A stretch of 64,000 bases of DNA from Didemnitutus sp041906465. GTDB lineage: Bacteria; Verrucomicrobiota; Verrucomicrobiia; Opitutales; Opitutaceae. The DNA is taken from contig JAYRJE010000001.1 of NCBI GenBank assembly GCA_041906465.1, positions 372,001 through 436,000 on the forward strand, given 5' to 3'. How positions within the stretch are numbered: the stretch's first letter is position 1; every line of letters begins with the position of its first letter. The translations under genes and the position numbers were made by a program. The notes under the pieces were generated by a model. It worked only from the letters and a program-made list of their open reading frames with translations, searched no databases and was not told the DNA's origin. Below are positions 61,966-64,000 of the stretch, piece after piece.

Positions 61966-62811
61966 GTGGCCTCTCCCTCCGCCTTCCTGCCGCCGAATTT
62001 CGACTCGCGCCGCCCGATCGCCCTGATCGCCGGCCGCGGCCATTATCCGCTGTTCACGGCCAACGCCATCCGCGCCGCCGGCGTGCCGCTGCGTCTCATC
62101 GCCATCGAAGAGGAAACGATGCCGGAACTCTTCAACAGCGTTCCGCCCGCCGATCGCATCGAAGTCAACGCCGGCCAGCTCGGCAAAATGCTGGGCGCGC
62201 TACGCGATTTCGGCGCCGGCTACGCCCTCATGGCCGGGCAGGTGAAGCCGAAGCGGCTCTTCCACGGCCTCACGCCCGACCTCAAGGCCGCGCAAATCCT
62301 TTTCTCGCTCAAGCGCCGCAACGCCGAGACGATCTTCGGCGCCATCGCGAAGGAAATCGAGAAGCTCGGCCTCACGCTCCTCGACGCCCGCGCCTTCATC
62401 GACGACCACCTGGCACACGCCGGCCCGATGGCCGGCAAAAAGCTCCCCGTCGACCGCGAATACCTCGATCACGGCATCCACATCGCCCGCGAAATCGCCC
62501 GCCTCGACATCGGCCAGGGCTGCGTCGTGCGCAAAGGCACCGTGCTCGCCGTCGAAGCCTTCGAAGGCACCGATGAGATGCTCCGCCGCGCCGGCACCTT
62601 CAAGACCGACGAGACACTCTTCGTGAAAGTCGTGAAGGAAAAACAGGACTTCCGCTTCGACGTGCCCGTCTTCGGCCTGCGCACCCTCGAAACCATGCGC
62701 GAAGCCGGCCTCTCCGCCGCCGCCCTCGAAGCCGGCAAAGTCATCGTCCTCGACAAGCCCGCCGTGCTCGCCCAAGCGAAGACGTGGGGCATTTCGCTCT
62801 ACGGTTTTTGA
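61966..62811 (+). CDS. lpxI: UDP-2,3-diacylglucosamine diphosphatase LpxI
   Basis: The 281-aa product, from GTG 61966, has the LpxI (DUF1009) pattern: RPIALIAGRGHYPLFTANAIRAAGVPLRLIAIEEE, GQLGKMLGALRDFGAGYALMAGQVKPKRLF, then DHGIHIAREIARLDIGQGCVVRKGTVLAVEAFEGTDEMLRRAG and VPVFGLRTLETMREAGLSAAALEAGKVIVLDK. It makes lipid X from UDP-diacylglucosamine in lipid A synthesis, replacing LpxH. Upstream in-frame sequence to 61786 crosses the terminator and is not coding-like. Confidence 0.92.
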   Translation: MASPSAFLPPNFDSRRPIALIAGRGHYPLFTANAIRAAGVPLRLIAIEEETMPELFNSVPPADRIEVNAGQLGKMLGALRDFGAGYALMAGQVKPKRLFHGLTPDLKAAQILFSLKRRNAETIFGAIAKEIEKLGLTLLDARAFIDDHLAHAGPMAGKKLPVDREYLDHGIHIAREIARLDIGQGCVVRKGTVLAVEAFEGTDEMLRRAGTFKTDETLFVKVVKEKQDFRFDVPVFGLRTLETMREAGLSAAALEAGKVIVLDKPAVLAQAKTWGISLYGF

Positions 62812-62893
62812 GTGCCCGCGGTGAGCCGGTCCGCGCCCGCTCGACACCCTCGCCGCTCTTGCACTTTACCGCCTCCCACGCACATTCGCGCTC

Positions 62894-63361
62894 ATGAGTG
62901 ATGTCGTCGAAGTCGGAATCAAAGGCCTCATGCCCACGGCCAACGGCTGCGCCGTGTTCCTCGGCAACGACGAGAAAACCTTCGTCATCTACGTCGACCC
63001 GAGCGTCGGCAGCGCGATTTCGATGACGATCAACAACGTCAAGAAAGAGCGCCCGCTCACGCACGACCTGATCGGCCACCTCTTCCTGGGTTTCGGCATC
63101 AATCTCGAGCGCGTCATCATCAACGACGTCAACGAGGGCACCTACTTCGCCCGCATCATCCTCACGATGCAGAACGAACTCGGCCGCAAAATCCTCGAGC
63201 TCGACTCGCGCCCGAGCGACTCGATGGTCCTCGCCCTCCAGCAGAAACGTCCGATTTTTGTCTCTCAACGCGTGTTCGACGCCGTGGAAGACATGACCGA
63301 GATCCTCGAGCGCGTCCTCAAGCAGCAGAAGGAAGAGCAGACCGGCGAAGAGGACCAGTAG
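62894..63361 (+). CDS. Bifunctional nuclease (BFN) family protein
   Basis: The 155-aa product matches the BFN domain (PF02577): VGIKGLMPTANGCAVFLGNDEKTFVIYVD, RPLTHDLIGHLFLGFGINLERVIINDVNEGTYFARIILT and the signature LDSRPSDSMVLAL. Family members from plants and Thermotoga are reported to act on DNA and RNA; the role in this organism is unknown. The C-terminus is charged and coiled-coil-like (EILERVLKQQKEEQTGEEDQ). It lies 82 nt after lpxI and 22 nt before dus. Confidence 0.88.
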   Translation: MSDVVEVGIKGLMPTANGCAVFLGNDEKTFVIYVDPSVGSAISMTINNVKKERPLTHDLIGHLFLGFGINLERVIINDVNEGTYFARIILTMQNELGRKILELDSRPSDSMVLALQQKRPIFVSQRVFDAVEDMTEILERVLKQQKEEQTGEEDQ

Positions 63362-63383
63362 CCGTCCCCTGATCGCACTGCGC

Positions 63384-64000
63384 ATGACTCCCGCCGCGTC
63401 CACGCCCAACGCCGGCGACGCTCCCCGCGTCGATCGTATCCCGCTGCCTCCGCCGATCGTCGCCGGTCAACCGCTCACTGCCCTCGCGCCGATGCAGGAC
63501 GTCACCGACCTGCCTTTCATGCGCCTCATGGCGCACTACGGCGCGCCGGACTATTTTTTCACCGAGTTCTTCCGCGTCCACGCCCAGTCGCGTCCCGAAA
63601 AGCACATCGTCCGCTCCATCGTCGAGAACAAGACCGGCCGTCCTGTCTTCGCCCAACTCATCGGCGAGGAGGTCAGCCACATGGTCCGCACCGTGCACGA
63701 GCTCATCAAGCTCCCCACCGCCGGCATCGACCTGAACATGGGCTGCCCGGCGCCAAAGATCTACAAGAAGAACGTCGGCGGCGGCCTGCTCCGCGATCCC
63801 GCCAAAATCGACGAACTGCTCGGCGCGCTGCGCGCCGCCGTGCCCGGACTCTTCACGGTGAAGATGCGCATCGGCTTTGACTCGACCGACCATTACCGCC
63901 GCATCCTCGACCTCATCGCCAAGCACCGCGTCGACCTGCTCAGCGTCCACGGCCGGACCGTGAAGGAAGGCTACCGCAGTGACGTGCACTACGACTTCAT
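63384..64000 (+). CDS. dus: tRNA-dihydrouridine synthase (partial, 3' end beyond window)
   Basis: The frame is open from ATG 63384 to the window edge (205 codons). It reads LTALAPMQDVTDLPFMRLM (FMN site; the usual APM-x-x-VTD), then RPVFAQLIGEE, GIDLNMGCPAPKIYKKNVGGGLLRDP (the Dus NMGCP motif with the catalytic-Cys region), LFTVKMRIGFD and LLSVHGRTVKEGY. It reduces uridine in the D-loop of tRNA. A ~30-residue Pro/Ala-rich leader precedes the domain, so a later start is possible. Which Dus subgroup is not decided. Confidence 0.93.
   Translation, partial: MTPAASTPNAGDAPRVDRIPLPPPIVAGQPLTALAPMQDVTDLPFMRLMAHYGAPDYFFTEFFRVHAQSRPEKHIVRSIVENKTGRPVFAQLIGEEVSHMVRTVHELIKLPTAGIDLNMGCPAPKIYKKNVGGGLLRDPAKIDELLGALRAAVPGLFTVKMRIGFDSTDHYRRILDLIAKHRVDLLSVHGRTVKEGYRSDVHYDF

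Overview
The window is 64 kb of high-GC, gene-dense DNA from a Gram-negative-type bacterium. Outer-membrane biogenesis genes (LptE-like, BamD-like, LpxI), a Chlamydia-like YtgABCD metal transporter with a permease-repressor fusion, and a secreted protein with delta-60/Calx-beta repeats and a DPDGDGLANLVEYALG tail all point to the PVC superphylum, most likely Verrucomicrobiota of the Opitutaceae type. This placement is inferred from gene content; there is no rRNA in the window. No phage, integron, IS element or CRISPR array was seen.

Layout. 0-5 kb: tail of an unknown gene, a small hypothetical gene, thioredoxin, then a leftward operon with a family B DNA polymerase between two membrane proteins. 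5.3-11.4 kb: clpS with an overlapping partner gene, proS, argA, an FKBP lipoprotein. 11.4-17.6 kb: a nitrate/taurine-type ABC importer facing an amidase, an amidohydrolase and a purine permease, possibly a small N-heterocycle/amide salvage group. 17.6-24.3 kb: a seven-gene leftward metal-uptake operon (ytgA-like binding protein, outer-membrane protein, ATPase, permease fused to a DtxR/MntR domain, second permease, NRAMP transporter, universal stress protein). It is preceded by an AT-rich promoter carrying a TTAG-N6-CTAA dyad. 24.4-31.2 kb: a double-length iron-type permease, an EamA exporter, TPR protein, glmM, trpD and uppP.

31.3-36.1 kb: a rightward envelope/lipid operon rpmF-plsX-fabH-bamD-like-lptE-(58-aa protein)-rpe. 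It ends in a REPIN-like palindrome pair whose two ends form the stop codons of rpe and of the convergent iron-binding-protein gene. 36.1-39.7 kb: iron-type binding protein and ATPase, hpt, and tRNA-Ser(GCU). 39.8-43.9 kb: a 1375-aa secreted metzincin-like protease. 44-51.3 kb: orphan ABC ATPase, HAD hydrolase, ahcY-metK (methyl cycle), an HPt protein with a DUF1573 protein, a family 4-like uracil-DNA glycosylase and riboflavin synthase. 51.4-56.8 kb: an active HtrA protease operonic with a catalytically dead HtrA paralogue, back to back with leuS. 56.9-61.8 kb: a polysaccharide secretion operon (FecR-like, beta-barrel, Wza-like, Wzc-like). 61.9-64 kb: lpxI, a bifunctional-nuclease-family gene and a truncated dus gene.

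The strongest leads are the YtgCR-type fusion with its candidate self-regulating operator and embedded outer-membrane gene, the REPIN-like elements that double as stop codons, the active/dead HtrA pair, and a possible frameshift near 10380.
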